DNA of 33,171 bases from an uncultured Alphaproteobacteria bacterium (GTDB lineage Bacteria > Pseudomonadota > Alphaproteobacteria > Bin65), in NCBI GenBank assembly GCA_947259335.1, contig CAMYMQ010000233.1, forward strand, positions 1 through 33,171, read 5' to 3'. The notes under the pieces were generated by a model. It saw only the letters and a program-made list of their open reading frames with translations, was not told where the DNA came from and did not search any database. Shown in pieces: positions 17,078 to 25,987 of the stretch; position 1 is the first letter of the stretch; each line of letters begins with the position of its first letter. The position numbers were made by a program, and so were the translations under genes.

Positions 17078-18106
17078 CTATTTCTTTTTCTTGGCCGCCA
17101 ACACTTCGCTCTTGAAGATATTTCCCATCACGCCGATTCGCCTGGCGGTCTCTTCGGGACCGACCCAGGCATAGCCGACGCTCGCCTTCTTCAAGGCAGC
17201 CTGCGCCTCCGGATTGGCAAGAACCTTCCGGTTGGCTTCGACGAACCGCTTCCAGCGATCCGGATACTTCGTCATGACGGCCTTGGGCATGGCGAAAGTC
17301 CGCAAGGTCGTGTCGAACAGCTCGAAGCTGAACTTGTAGCCGAGCTTCTTGATCTCGCTGTTGATCGGCGGCGCCTTGAACACGGGCTCTTCGGTCTCGC
17401 TGAAGAAGGCAATGCCGCGAACCTTTCCGGCCAGGCGATGAAAGCTTTGCGCCGGAGCGAACTGAAAGTCGACCTGTCCTCCGATCAGGGCCGTCAGCAT
17501 CTTGCCGCCGCTGGTGTAGACGACACCGCGCGCGTCATCGGTCTTGAGGCCCAAGTTGGTGAGGAACCTGTTGACATAATACTGCTCGAGCCCGATCGGC
17601 GCCCGCGCATAGCTCAGCTTGCCAGGGTTGGCTTTCAGGCTCTTGATGAGGTCGCCGAGGGTTTTGTACGGCTTGCTGTTCGGCACGATGATGACCGGCC
17701 GATCCGTCATCTGCGCATTGACGTAGGCGAAATCGGACACCTTCACGCCCGCCATCTTCTTCGCCTCGATGAGGAACGGAAACGGGAACAGGACCGTGGC
17801 GACGTGATAGCCGTCGTGGGGCTGGTCGAGCACGTACTTCATGCCCAGACTGGTGATGCCACCCGGCTTGTTGATGACCTTGACCGGCTGTCCCAGCTCC
17901 TTGGACAGATAGGTGGCCGTGGTCTTCGCCAGACGGTCGAGCCCGCCACCGGCGCGAAGGGGCACCACAATCGTGATCGGCTTGTCGGGCCATTCCGCCG
18001 CGGCGGCGGGCGTCGCTCCCGATACGGCCGCGGCAAAGACACCCGCGGCCGCCGCGAGGGCCAGACCCGCCCGATTTGCTTTTCCAATCTTCAACATTCT
18101 GCTCAT
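17078..18106 (-). CDS. TTT transporter substrate-binding protein, TctC/Bug family (locus 2)
   Basis: The 342-residue binding protein has a signal peptide (about 1-36, ending GATPAAAAEW) and the family opening WPDKPITIVVPLRAGGGLDR, then LGQPVKVINKPGG and QPHDGYHVATV. ATG at 18106 lies 8 bases after a GGGAGGA ribosome site. The frame to 18295 is an unsupported extension. The C-terminus is a lysine tail (AAKKKK). It sits between the enzyme genes and the permease genes of locus 2, with hairpins on both sides (18177-18202 and 17025-17054). The ligand is presumably the substrate of the upstream CoA-transferase. Confidence 0.9.
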   Translation of the reverse strand: MSRMLKIGKANRAGLALAAAAGVFAAAVSGATPAAAAEWPDKPITIVVPLRAGGGLDRLAKTTATYLSKELGQPVKVINKPGGITSLGMKYVLDQPHDGYHVATVLFPFPFLIEAKKMAGVKVSDFAYVNAQMTDRPVIIVPNSKPYKTLGDLIKSLKANPGKLSYARAPIGLEQYYVNRFLTNLGLKTDDARGVVYTSGGKMLTALIGGQVDFQFAPAQSFHRLAGKVRGIAFFSETEEPVFKAPPINSEIKKLGYKFSFELFDTTLRTFAMPKAVMTKYPDRWKRFVEANRKVLANPEAQAALKKASVGYAWVGPEETARRIGVMGNIFKSEVLAAKKKK

Positions 18107-18176
18107 TCTTTCTTCCTCCCTAGGTTCCACACGAGTCGCACATGACGGTGCGTTTGTGTTCGTTGGCGGCCCTCGG

Positions 18177-18202
18177 CGGCCGCGTCGCGTCGGACGCGGC
18201 CG
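18177..18202 (-). terminator. Hairpin between the CDGSH gene and tctC
   Basis: GGCCGCGTC (18178-18186) pairs perfectly with 18193-18201 around a 6-base loop, and one further pair closes at 18177/18202. It lies in the 128-base gap between the enzyme part and the transporter part of locus 2. There is no T-run, so attenuation or RNA processing is more likely than full termination. Confidence 0.5.
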
Positions 18203-18234
18203 AGACCGGCGGCCCGCGCCGTCCGGGCCTCGTT

Positions 18235-18474
18235 TCACAGCTTTTCGTGCGATCCGTCGCACAGGGGCGGGGTCGAGGTCCTCTTGCAGCCGCAAAAGCG
18301 TACCTCTTCCGTCCGCTCGGCCACGTAGAAGACCGGCAGGTCACCCGATCCGGCATGGGCTCCGTCGCACAACGGCTGTTTCCGGCTGCGGCTGCACGAA
18401 CACCAGAGATAGCGCCGGCCCTTGACGACCTCGCGCACATAGGGAGCCTTCCTGTCGGCGGGCTGCTCGCTCAT
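18235..18474 (-). CDS. Dual CDGSH iron-sulfur domain protein
   Basis: The 79-residue protein carries two CDGSH motifs: Cys25, Cys27, Cys36 and His40 in CSCSRSRKQPLCDGAH, and Cys61, Cys63, Cys72 and His76 in CGCKRTSTPPLCDGSH. Each should bind a 2Fe-2S cluster through three Cys and one His, as in mitoNEET-like proteins. No transmembrane segment is present, so it is soluble. The start at 18474 is chosen because the longer frame to 18516 overlaps the upstream gene and adds no domain. Only 7 bases separate it from the diiron oxidase gene, which suggests it passes electrons or iron to that enzyme. This partnership is inferred. Confidence 0.9.
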   Translation of the reverse strand: MSEQPADRKAPYVREVVKGRRYLWCSCSRSRKQPLCDGAHAGSGDLPVFYVAERTEEVRFCGCKRTSTPPLCDGSHEKL

Positions 18475-18481
18475 CTGGACG

Positions 18482-19198
18482 TTACGCCGCGGCCTGGTGC
18501 TGGGGCAGGACGGCATTCCACATGTCGCGAACCAGCCGGCTCTGCTCCAGCGCCATCCGGCGTATTTCTTCCCAGCGCTCCTGCGGAACCAGGGCCAGCA
18601 GCTTCAGCGCGACCTCGCCGTGATCGGCGTCGGCCGTGATGTGCACCGTGTAAAAGCGGACATCCTTGTCCGACAGGCCATAGTGTTTCTTGGCGGCTTC
18701 GGCCTGGATGAGGCTCGCCTCGGGGTTCATCGACTCGAGAATGCCGATCGCGACCTGAACCGTGAGATAGTGATCGGGATCGGTCACATATTTCTTGGCC
18801 CAGTCGATCAGCCGCTTCGTTTGCGGGTTCGGCTTCGTCGAGACCATGTCGATGCGGGACACGCCAAGGGCCTCGCCGAGTTGGATCAACAGCTCAAGAT
18901 GCCCGGCCGTGTTGCTGATCGCGCCATACTGCTCCTCGACCCGGTTCTCCCAGAAGAACTGCTTGAACACCGGATCGTCCAACCCGATGGTCGCGAGCTT
19001 CGGGCGGCTGTGCGCGAGCCGGTGCAGCGTCTCGATGGCCACGAAGAATTGCCGGGCCCATTCCGCGACAGAGTCGCGGGGCGCCCGGCCTTCGGCCATC
19101 TCCTTGACGTAGTCGAGGTCGGAGAGCCAGAGGCCTTCGTTCCTCATATCTTCGTGGACCGATTCGAAGAATGTCTCGGCGTCCTCGGTAACTGTCAT
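18482..19198 (-). CDS. Haem-oxygenase-fold diiron oxidase (TenA/PqqC/CADD-like iron-containing redox enzyme)
   Basis: The 238-residue helical protein has the metal-ligand pattern of haem-oxygenase-like diiron oxidases: Glu88/Glu89 with His100 in EEQYGAISNTAGH, Glu155 in IGILES, and His186-x3-Asp190-x2-His193 in VHITADADH. The last set and its spacing match the His174/Asp178/His181 ligands of chlamydial CADD, as I recall them. Known relatives use O2 for decarboxylation, C-C or C-N cleavage, N-oxygenation or self-sacrificing chemistry, so the reaction cannot be fixed. ATG at 19198 follows a strong AAGGAG site. It sits between the CoA-transferase (39-base gap) and the CDGSH gene (7-base gap), an unusual setting for a CoA pathway. 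Confidence 0.82.
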   Translation of the reverse strand: MTVTEDAETFFESVHEDMRNEGLWLSDLDYVKEMAEGRAPRDSVAEWARQFFVAIETLHRLAHSRPKLATIGLDDPVFKQFFWENRVEEQYGAISNTAGHLELLIQLGEALGVSRIDMVSTKPNPQTKRLIDWAKKYVTDPDHYLTVQVAIGILESMNPEASLIQAEAAKKHYGLSDKDVRFYTVHITADADHGEVALKLLALVPQERWEEIRRMALEQSRLVRDMWNAVLPQHQAAA

Positions 19199-19237
19199 GT
19201 CTCGCTCCTTGATGATCCTTCAATTCGACCGGTGGCT

Positions 19238-20440
19238 TCAGACGACGCCTTCGTTGCGAAGGTCGGCGAAATCCTCTTCCGTCAGCTTCAGCCTTTCGAT
19301 CAGCCATTCGCTGTTGTCGGCGCCCGCCACCTCGCGCCCGGACCAGCGGACCGCGCCCGGGGTCTCGTCGAAGCGGGGGAAGACGTTCTGAATCTTGATC
19401 GGGCCGATATCGGTGGTGTCGACTTCCACGACGGTCTCGCGGGCGCTGAAGTGAGGGTCCTGGAGGATGTCCTCGATGGTGTAGACCGGCGCCACGGTCG
19501 CCTGGGCTTCGGTGAAGCGCGAGACGACCGTTTGCAGATCGTTGCGCCCGATCCAGTCCTGCATGATCTCGTCGACGTCGTCGATGCGCTCCCGGCGGGC
19601 CTGGCGCGTGCTGTATCGGGGGTCCTCGATGAGTTCCGGGCGTCCGATGGCGGCAAACCCCCGGGCCACGATTTCTTCGGTCGCGCAGGAGATCGCCACC
19701 CACCGGTCGTCGCGGGTTCGGTAGATGCCGCGCGGCACCGAAACGGGTGACCGGTTGCCCTGGCGCATCGCCACGGTGCCGAGCTGGTCGAACGTCGTGG
19801 CCTGCGGTCCCAGCAGTCCGAACAAGGCCTCGAACAAGGACAGGTCGACCACCTGGCCGCGCTTCTCCGGATCGCGGTCTCGCCGCCAGACGGCCGCCAT
19901 CACGCCGTAGGCACCCAGGTAGCCGGCGACGCCGTCGGCCAGGGGAAATGTCGGGAGGGTCGGCGGACCATCCGGATAGCCGTTGCCGAATGCGAAGCCG
20001 CTCATCGCCTCGGCCTGGGTCCCGAACGCGACCCGGTCCTTGTAGGGACCGCTCTGTCCCCAGCCGGTTACCCGCAGAATGACGAGCCCGCGATTGCGCA
20101 CATGGAGTTCCGCCGGCCCCAGGCCCAGCGCTTCGAGCTTGCCGGGCCGCATGTTCTCGATCAGGACGTCGGCGTCATCGATCAGCCGAAGCGCAAGGTC
20201 GCGCCCCTTGGGCTTCTTCAGGTCGATGGTGACGGAATACTTGTTGCGCCCGAACAGGCGCCACCATGAGGAAAGACCGTTCACTTCCTGGCCGGCCCGG
20301 CGCGTGGCGTCGCCGGTCGGCGGTTCGATCTTGATGACTGTCGCTCCGAGGTCGGCCAGCAGCATCCCGGTCAGCGGCGCCGCCAGCATCTGGGCGAGTT
20401 CGACGACGACCAGGCCCTGGAGGGGTCCGGCGCCGCTCAT
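19238..20440 (-). CDS. Family III CoA-transferase (CaiB/BaiF)
   Basis: Family III enzymes move CoA between carboxylic acids through an aspartyl-CoA anhydride. The 400-residue protein has LQGLVVVELAQMLAAPLTGM at the N-terminus, the nucleotide region ADLGATVIKIEPPTGDATR, FGRNKYSVTIDLKKPKGRDL, and the nucleophile Asp169 in PLADGVAGY, the same number as in formyl-CoA transferase. Start ATG at 20440 overlaps the citE stop in ATGA, so translation is coupled. The longer frame to 20746 lies over citE and is spurious. It probably activates the acid imported by the TTT system, using succinyl-CoA or another CoA donor. The acceptor is not known. Confidence 0.92.
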   Translation of the reverse strand: MSGAGPLQGLVVVELAQMLAAPLTGMLLADLGATVIKIEPPTGDATRRAGQEVNGLSSWWRLFGRNKYSVTIDLKKPKGRDLALRLIDDADVLIENMRPGKLEALGLGPAELHVRNRGLVILRVTGWGQSGPYKDRVAFGTQAEAMSGFAFGNGYPDGPPTLPTFPLADGVAGYLGAYGVMAAVWRRDRDPEKRGQVVDLSLFEALFGLLGPQATTFDQLGTVAMRQGNRSPVSVPRGIYRTRDDRWVAISCATEEIVARGFAAIGRPELIEDPRYSTRQARRERIDDVDEIMQDWIGRNDLQTVVSRFTEAQATVAPVYTIEDILQDPHFSARETVVEVDTTDIGPIKIQNVFPRFDETPGAVRWSGREVAGADNSEWLIERLKLTEEDFADLRNEGVV

Positions 20441-21372
20441 GCCGCCGTTCCGATGGCGTCGGCCAAGGCAAGGGTCCTGCAGGCGACCTCGTAGTGCTGG
20501 CGCAGCACCGGCACGCCGTCGCTCTGGTCGCCACCGCCGGTCAGACCCTCGTAGCGGGCCGCGACCGCCTTCGCCCAGTCGATCTCTGTATTCGTGGGGG
20601 AGAAAACCTCGTTGACCAGGCCAACATGGCTCGGATGCATCACCGCGGTTCCGTCGAAACCGAGTCCGCGCGAGCGTTCCAAGGCGCTTCGCAACGCTTC
20701 GGGATCGCGCGGGTCGGCGACCATCACGGCGTCGAAGGCGGACCACCCGCGCGCCTTGGCCACGGCGATGACCTTGAGCCGCAGCCAGGAAATCTGCTCG
20801 TCGACGACCACCCCGGGCCGACCCGCGACGAGGGCGGTGAGCAAGGCGCTGGATCCTGTCTCAAGACAGTAGTCGTTGGGCGCGACGGCGAGGCCGCGAA
20901 CACATCTGGCTCGTCTGCCGACCTCTTCGAGGTCGAGCAGAAGGCCGGGGGTCTCGACGCTCAGAACGAGGTCGATCTCCGCCCCCGGACGTTGGGCAGC
21001 GAGCGCCGTCTCGACCTGTAATACGTCCTCCACGCCGTAGGTGTGCGGGAGCACGATCGTCGTGATACCGGCCCCGAGAACCGCTTCCAGATCCGCCTCG
21101 AACCAGTCGGTATGCGGGCCGTTGATCCGCACGGCCCGTTCCCGACATGCCCAGACGCCGTCCGCGAGCGCTGCAACGACGGCGTCGCGTGCCTCCGCCT
21201 TGCTGCGGTCCGTCACCGGCACGGTGTCCTCCAGGTCGAGGATCACCACGTCGGCGTCGAGGCCGGGGGCCTTTTCGAGCATGCGCCGGTTGCCGCCCGG
21301 CACGAGCAGCATCGATCGGCAAACCCTGGGGTCGCGCGGGCGCTTGGCCGGTTCAGGCATAGTAGTCGTCAT
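20437..21372 (-). CDS. CitE-like HpcH/HpaI-family CoA ester lyase (locus 2)
   Basis: The 311-residue TIM-barrel protein belongs with CitE, malyl-CoA and citramalyl-CoA lyases or thioesterases. It has SMLLVPGGNRRMLEKA, VILDLEDTVP at 43-52, VRING at 81-85 with the substrate Arg, the magnesium ligands Glu140 (LSVETPG) and Asp167 (VAPNDYCLE), and HPSHVGLVNEVFSPT near the C-terminus. No other cit subunits are present, so it is not part of citrate lyase. ATG at 21372 overlaps the gntR stop, and an alternative ATG at 21360 is equally plausible. With the coupled CoA-transferase it implies activation of an acid followed by retro-Claisen cleavage, giving acetyl-CoA or glyoxylate-type products. The exact substrate is inferred only. 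Confidence 0.88.
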   Translation of the reverse strand: MTTTMPEPAKRPRDPRVCRSMLLVPGGNRRMLEKAPGLDADVVILDLEDTVPVTDRSKAEARDAVVAALADGVWACRERAVRINGPHTDWFEADLEAVLGAGITTIVLPHTYGVEDVLQVETALAAQRPGAEIDLVLSVETPGLLLDLEEVGRRARCVRGLAVAPNDYCLETGSSALLTALVAGRPGVVVDEQISWLRLKVIAVAKARGWSAFDAVMVADPRDPEALRSALERSRGLGFDGTAVMHPSHVGLVNEVFSPTNTEIDWAKAVAARYEGLTGGGDQSDGVPVLRQHYEVACRTLALADAIGTAA

Positions 21373-22129
21373 CCAGAACCGCCAGTTCGGAATTGCCGTG
21401 GCGAATGTGCGCCCGCATCGCCGCTTCCGCCGTCTCTCCGTCGCCGGCCAGGATCGCGCCCGTTATTTCCCGGTGATCGGCGTTGTGCTCGAACATCTTT
21501 TCCGAGACCAGGAGGGAGCGGAACTGAAGCGGGAAGATGGGGAGACGGACTCGCTCGAGGAATGCAGCCACGTAATCGTTTCGGGCCGTTTCGATGATGA
21601 AGCTGTGATAGCGCTCGTTCGCCTCGAGATAGCTCTCGATCCGCCGGTCCGCCTTCGCCGCGTCCAGCGCATCCTGGATCTCCCGCAGCGTCGCCCGGTC
21701 GCCAGGGCTCTGTGATGCTTCGGCGGCCAGCCGGGCGGCCAGTCCTTCGAGGGTCTCGCGGACGCGCCCCATCTGCTCGACCTGCGGCCGGGTCAATTTG
21801 CGGACAGATGCGCCCCGAAACGGTTCGATCACGAGGTAGCCCTCGGCCTCCATCCGCTGGAAGGCCTCGCGGACGCGCGCGCGACTCGCCCCGGTTTCCC
21901 GCATGATGTCGGATTCGACCAGGCGTTGGCCCGGCTGATAGACGCCGCGCTTGATCTTCTTTTTCAGGCTATCGATCAGTTGCGCCGTTGCATCGCCAGC
22001 TCTCAGTTCTTTGAGAAGTGGCGGCTTCGAACGGCTGGGCAGGTCGGTCGCGTCCATTTTTGTCGAGGAAGCCATTTCGACTTTCAAATCGCAGGGCTCG
22101 TTCCAAGGCGCTTTGTCTGAGACAGGCAT
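21353..22129 (-). CDS. GntR-family regulator, FadR/FCD subfamily (locus 2)
   Basis: The 258-residue protein has a GntR winged helix (about 45-115, with GVYQPGQRLVESDIMRETGA and RARVREAFQRMEAEGY) and an all-helical FCD effector domain (about 120-235) with Asp/His metal-site candidates such as ERYHSFI and NADHREI. It is the first gene of locus 2 and overlaps citE by 20 bases, so the operon should be autoregulated. The ATG at 22129 has no ribosome site and a predicted transcript start lies very close to it, so 22075 or 22057 may be the real start. The first 40 residues look disordered either way. The effector is probably the imported acid or its CoA ester. Confidence 0.88.
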   Translation of the reverse strand: MPVSDKAPWNEPCDLKVEMASSTKMDATDLPSRSKPPLLKELRAGDATAQLIDSLKKKIKRGVYQPGQRLVESDIMRETGASRARVREAFQRMEAEGYLVIEPFRGASVRKLTRPQVEQMGRVRETLEGLAARLAAEASQSPGDRATLREIQDALDAAKADRRIESYLEANERYHSFIIETARNDYVAAFLERVRLPIFPLQFRSLLVSEKMFEHNADHREITGAILAGDGETAEAAMRAHIRHGNSELAVLDDDYYA

Positions 22130-22144
22130 TCGCGCAAGGCTGAG

Positions 22145-22173
22145 TGCATATCAGGGCAAATTCAGATTATCAA
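22145..22173 (-). promoter_or_regulatory. Candidate locus 2 promoter
   Basis: On the minus strand TTGATA (22168-22173) and TATGCA (22145-22150) are 17 bases apart. The -35 lies inside the 28-bp palindrome, so a bound repressor would block it. The -10 match is moderate. Confidence 0.4.
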
Positions 22174-22191
22174 TAATATTGTTAATAATCT
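22164..22191. promoter_or_regulatory. 28-bp A+T-rich palindrome, likely GntR operator
   Basis: A near-perfect dyad with outer arms AGATTAT and ATAATCT and an inner CAAT/ATTG core. 24 of 28 positions match the reverse complement. It sits 35-62 bases upstream of the annotated gntR start in a sharp A+T-rich island and overlaps the candidate -35. FCD-type GntR repressors normally bind such dyads at their own operon. Confidence 0.6.
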
Positions 22192-22222
22192 AGCCGCGGT
22201 GTTCGATGCGGCGGATGTCCGC

Positions 22223-22238
22223 TTGTGACTGTTCACAA
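22223..22238. promoter_or_regulatory. CRP/FNR-type palindrome upstream of gntR
   Basis: TTGTGACTGTTCACAA has perfect 6-base arms with a 4-base spacer, the spacing of FNR/FixK sites but with the TGTGA/TCACA arms of CRP sites. It is 94-109 bases upstream of gntR, a typical activator position on the minus strand. Confidence 0.45.
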
Positions 22239-22564
22239 CCAGGCACCCAATCCCGGCACCTCGAGTGGTTTGGGTCGAAAAGCGGATGGCCAAAGACCGG
22301 AACCAGGCCGGCCGCCACCGCACTCTCCGCATGATCGACCCAATGACCGAGGACCGCGAGGGCACCGCCGAGCGCGAAATCGGCCTGGGCAAAAAAAGGT
22401 CACTAAGGGTGGGGAGACGCACGCGCCGCCGACCTCCGGCGTTGATCCGTTACGTGCGATGCACGCGATCGTGATATTTCGGAATAAACCATTGACATAT
22501 AACACTTAAAGTGACATTTCCGCGCGTCTTCCGACCCTCACGCCGGACGCGCCCGCGGACGTGA
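22239..22564. other. Intergenic sequence between locus 2 and katG
   Basis: No convincing gene: frames of about 90 codons on both strands are Arg/Pro/Gly-rich shadows without ribosome sites. An A+T-rich patch at 22477-22520 contains TTGACA (22492-22497) and the dyad CACTTAAAGTG (22503-22513) and may be a promoter or operator, but I found no gene for it to serve. Confidence 0.4.
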
Positions 22565-22604
22565 CGAAGCCCGGATCGCACGTTTTGTCGGTATCCGGGC
22601 TTCG
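22565..22604 (-). terminator. katG terminator hairpin
   Basis: CGAAGCCCGGAT (22565-22576) pairs perfectly with 22593-22604, a 12-bp stem with a 16-base loop, 66 bases after the katG stop. No clear T-run follows on either strand. Confidence 0.55.
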
Positions 22605-22669
22605 CTTCAGTCACGGGTTCCGGGCCGCGGCCCGCCGACCGCGAGGGCTTTCGCCCCCGCAGCCGAGCA

Positions 22670-24856
<2,187 letters not shown>

Positions 24857-25032
24857 TCAAGGCTTCTTCATCCCGTGGGCACGAAACCAGCGCGCCCCCC
24901 TTTGGGTATCATCGACGATCCGTCCGCGGGCATGCCGAAACATGGGGCCTGCCGGACGGCAGGGTCGACTTTCGCTTTCGAGGACCGGCCGCGCGGTTCG
25001 CCAAACGAGCCCCGAAACTTCGGTCCAGTTAT

Positions 25033-25047
25033 TTAGAATTATTCTAA
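25033..25047. promoter_or_regulatory. PerR/Fur-like box at the katG promoter
   Basis: TTAGAATTATTCTAA is a perfect 7-1-7 palindrome and differs from the PerR consensus TTATAATNATTATAA at only two symmetric positions. It overlaps the -10 of the candidate katG promoter, as a repressor site should. Confidence 0.6.
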
Positions 25048-25067
25048 TATAAGGCTCTGCTTGTAAA
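25038..25067 (-). promoter_or_regulatory. Candidate katG promoter
   Basis: On the minus strand TTTACA (25062-25067) and AATAAT (25038-25043) are 18 bases apart, each matching five of six consensus positions. The start would lie near 25031, leaving a leader of about 190 bases before katG in which I see no ORF or obvious RNA structure. Confidence 0.5.
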
Positions 25068-25309
25068 GAATAATCGAAAAGCGCGGTGAAGTTTCTGCCC
25101 CGCATCACAACCAACGGGCGTCAATTGCTTGTGTTCGGCGAATTTGCGAGCGGCGCCATGAAGCCGGCCGTTCTCGGCGCCGAGCCCCGCGCCGGCGGAT
25201 GCTTCGCGCAGCTCCAATCCGTCAACCGTCCTCCAAACGCGCGTCTCCTAGGCTGATGGGCTGATGGTCACCGGGCGATCCGGCCCCGGAAGCCCAGCGG
25301 AGAGAAGTC

Positions 25310-25528
25310 ATGAAACAGCATCTTCGCCATTCACCGCAGGACCAGACGGGCGCGACGATGAACGAGTACGGATTGGACGCCATCCTGGTCGCGGCGACCG
25401 CGACCCGCACCCGACCCGGCAGAGAAGCGGCTTCCCGAAGGAAGCCGCCGAAGTTGGGAGGGTCAGAGGGGGTGGATGGCCCCTCTTCGCCCCCCGACAA
25501 TGGCGGCATGCGTTACGGACATCCTTGA
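25310..25528 (+). pseudogene. Degenerate Flp-type (type IVb) pilin gene
   Basis: The 72-residue frame starts well (GGAG 8 bases before ATG) and reads DQTGATMNEYGLDAILVAA at 11-29, which closely follows the Flp prepilin pattern of a Gly processing site, then Glu-Tyr five and six residues on (here Gly14, Glu19, Tyr20), then a hydrophobic helix. That helix breaks after about eight residues, with an Asp at 23 and then TATRTRPGREAA, and the rest is Arg/Gly/Pro-rich. A pilin needs about 20 hydrophobic residues here, so this is probably a decayed or truncated copy. No frameshift in the other two frames restores the helix. No tad/cpa pilus genes are in the window. A diverged functional peptide cannot be excluded. 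Confidence 0.5.
25427..25448. repeat. Perfect 9-bp hairpin with UUCG loop on the minus strand
   Basis: GCGGCTTCC and GGAAGCCGC surround a 4-base loop. On the minus-strand RNA the loop is C(UUCG)G, the very stable tetraloop. It lies within the degenerate pilin frame. It could end minus-strand transcription coming from the Cys-rich gene, as a mild pyrimidine stretch follows. Confidence 0.5.
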
Positions 25529-25753
25529 TCTGCGTCAAACCGTCGAAACCCGGACCCGGCCGGCGGTTCGCGATCCATGACCAAGGTTCGGCGGTGTTTT
25601 GCCCCGGCTGCGGCTGCACGGATCGGTCAAGCCGCTACGCTGAATTTCACCTTAACGCTGCCGCCGACTCGACTCTTGGTTGGTCGTCGCCAGCCTTCTG
25701 GGCTATTGTCCGTTCAGATCGAATGGCTCGACATATCCCGGGGGCAACAGGAC

Positions 25754-25939
25754 ATGGTCGAGGAAACGGACGTCAGGCGTGCCGCGGATGTCTATATCCG
25801 CCGATACCGCGAGAACGCTGCGCTTTACGCGACGCAGAAGGGCAATCTGCACCTTCAGCGCGGCGATTCGGGCAAGGCGGCCATGTGGGATCTCATCCGC
25901 GGAGCCATCGTCGAACAGTTGAACACGGAGCAGCGCTAG
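25754..25939 (+). CDS. Small protein of unknown function (61 aa)
   Basis: The protein is short, charged and helical: it contains RRAADVYIRRYRENAALYA, then HLQRGDSGKAAMWDLIRGAI. I recognise the general layout of a group of about 60-residue alphaproteobacterial proteins in which a Tyr-rich helix is followed by a G-D-x-x-G turn and a W-containing helix (possibly DUF6961, from memory), but no function is known. ATG at 25754 has a weak AGGA-type site. An upstream in-frame ATG at 25577 would add 59 residues that do not look like coding sequence. It converges with the Cys-rich gene across 48 bases. Confidence 0.6.
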   Translation: MVEETDVRRAADVYIRRYRENAALYATQKGNLHLQRGDSGKAAMWDLIRGAIVEQLNTEQR

Positions 25940-25987
25940 CTCCGTCGCACCGGCGACACGTGCAGCTGCAACCGAGAGCGGGCGACC

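Noticed and set aside
20441-20746. N-terminal extension of the CoA-transferase frame
   Set aside because: It overlaps the CitE-like gene. The family start and the ATGA overlap put the true start at 20440.
22225-22509. Overlapping ORFs of about 90 codons on both strands upstream of katG
   Set aside because: Both are Arg/Pro/Gly-rich, lack ribosome sites and are mutually antisense. Neither resembles a family.
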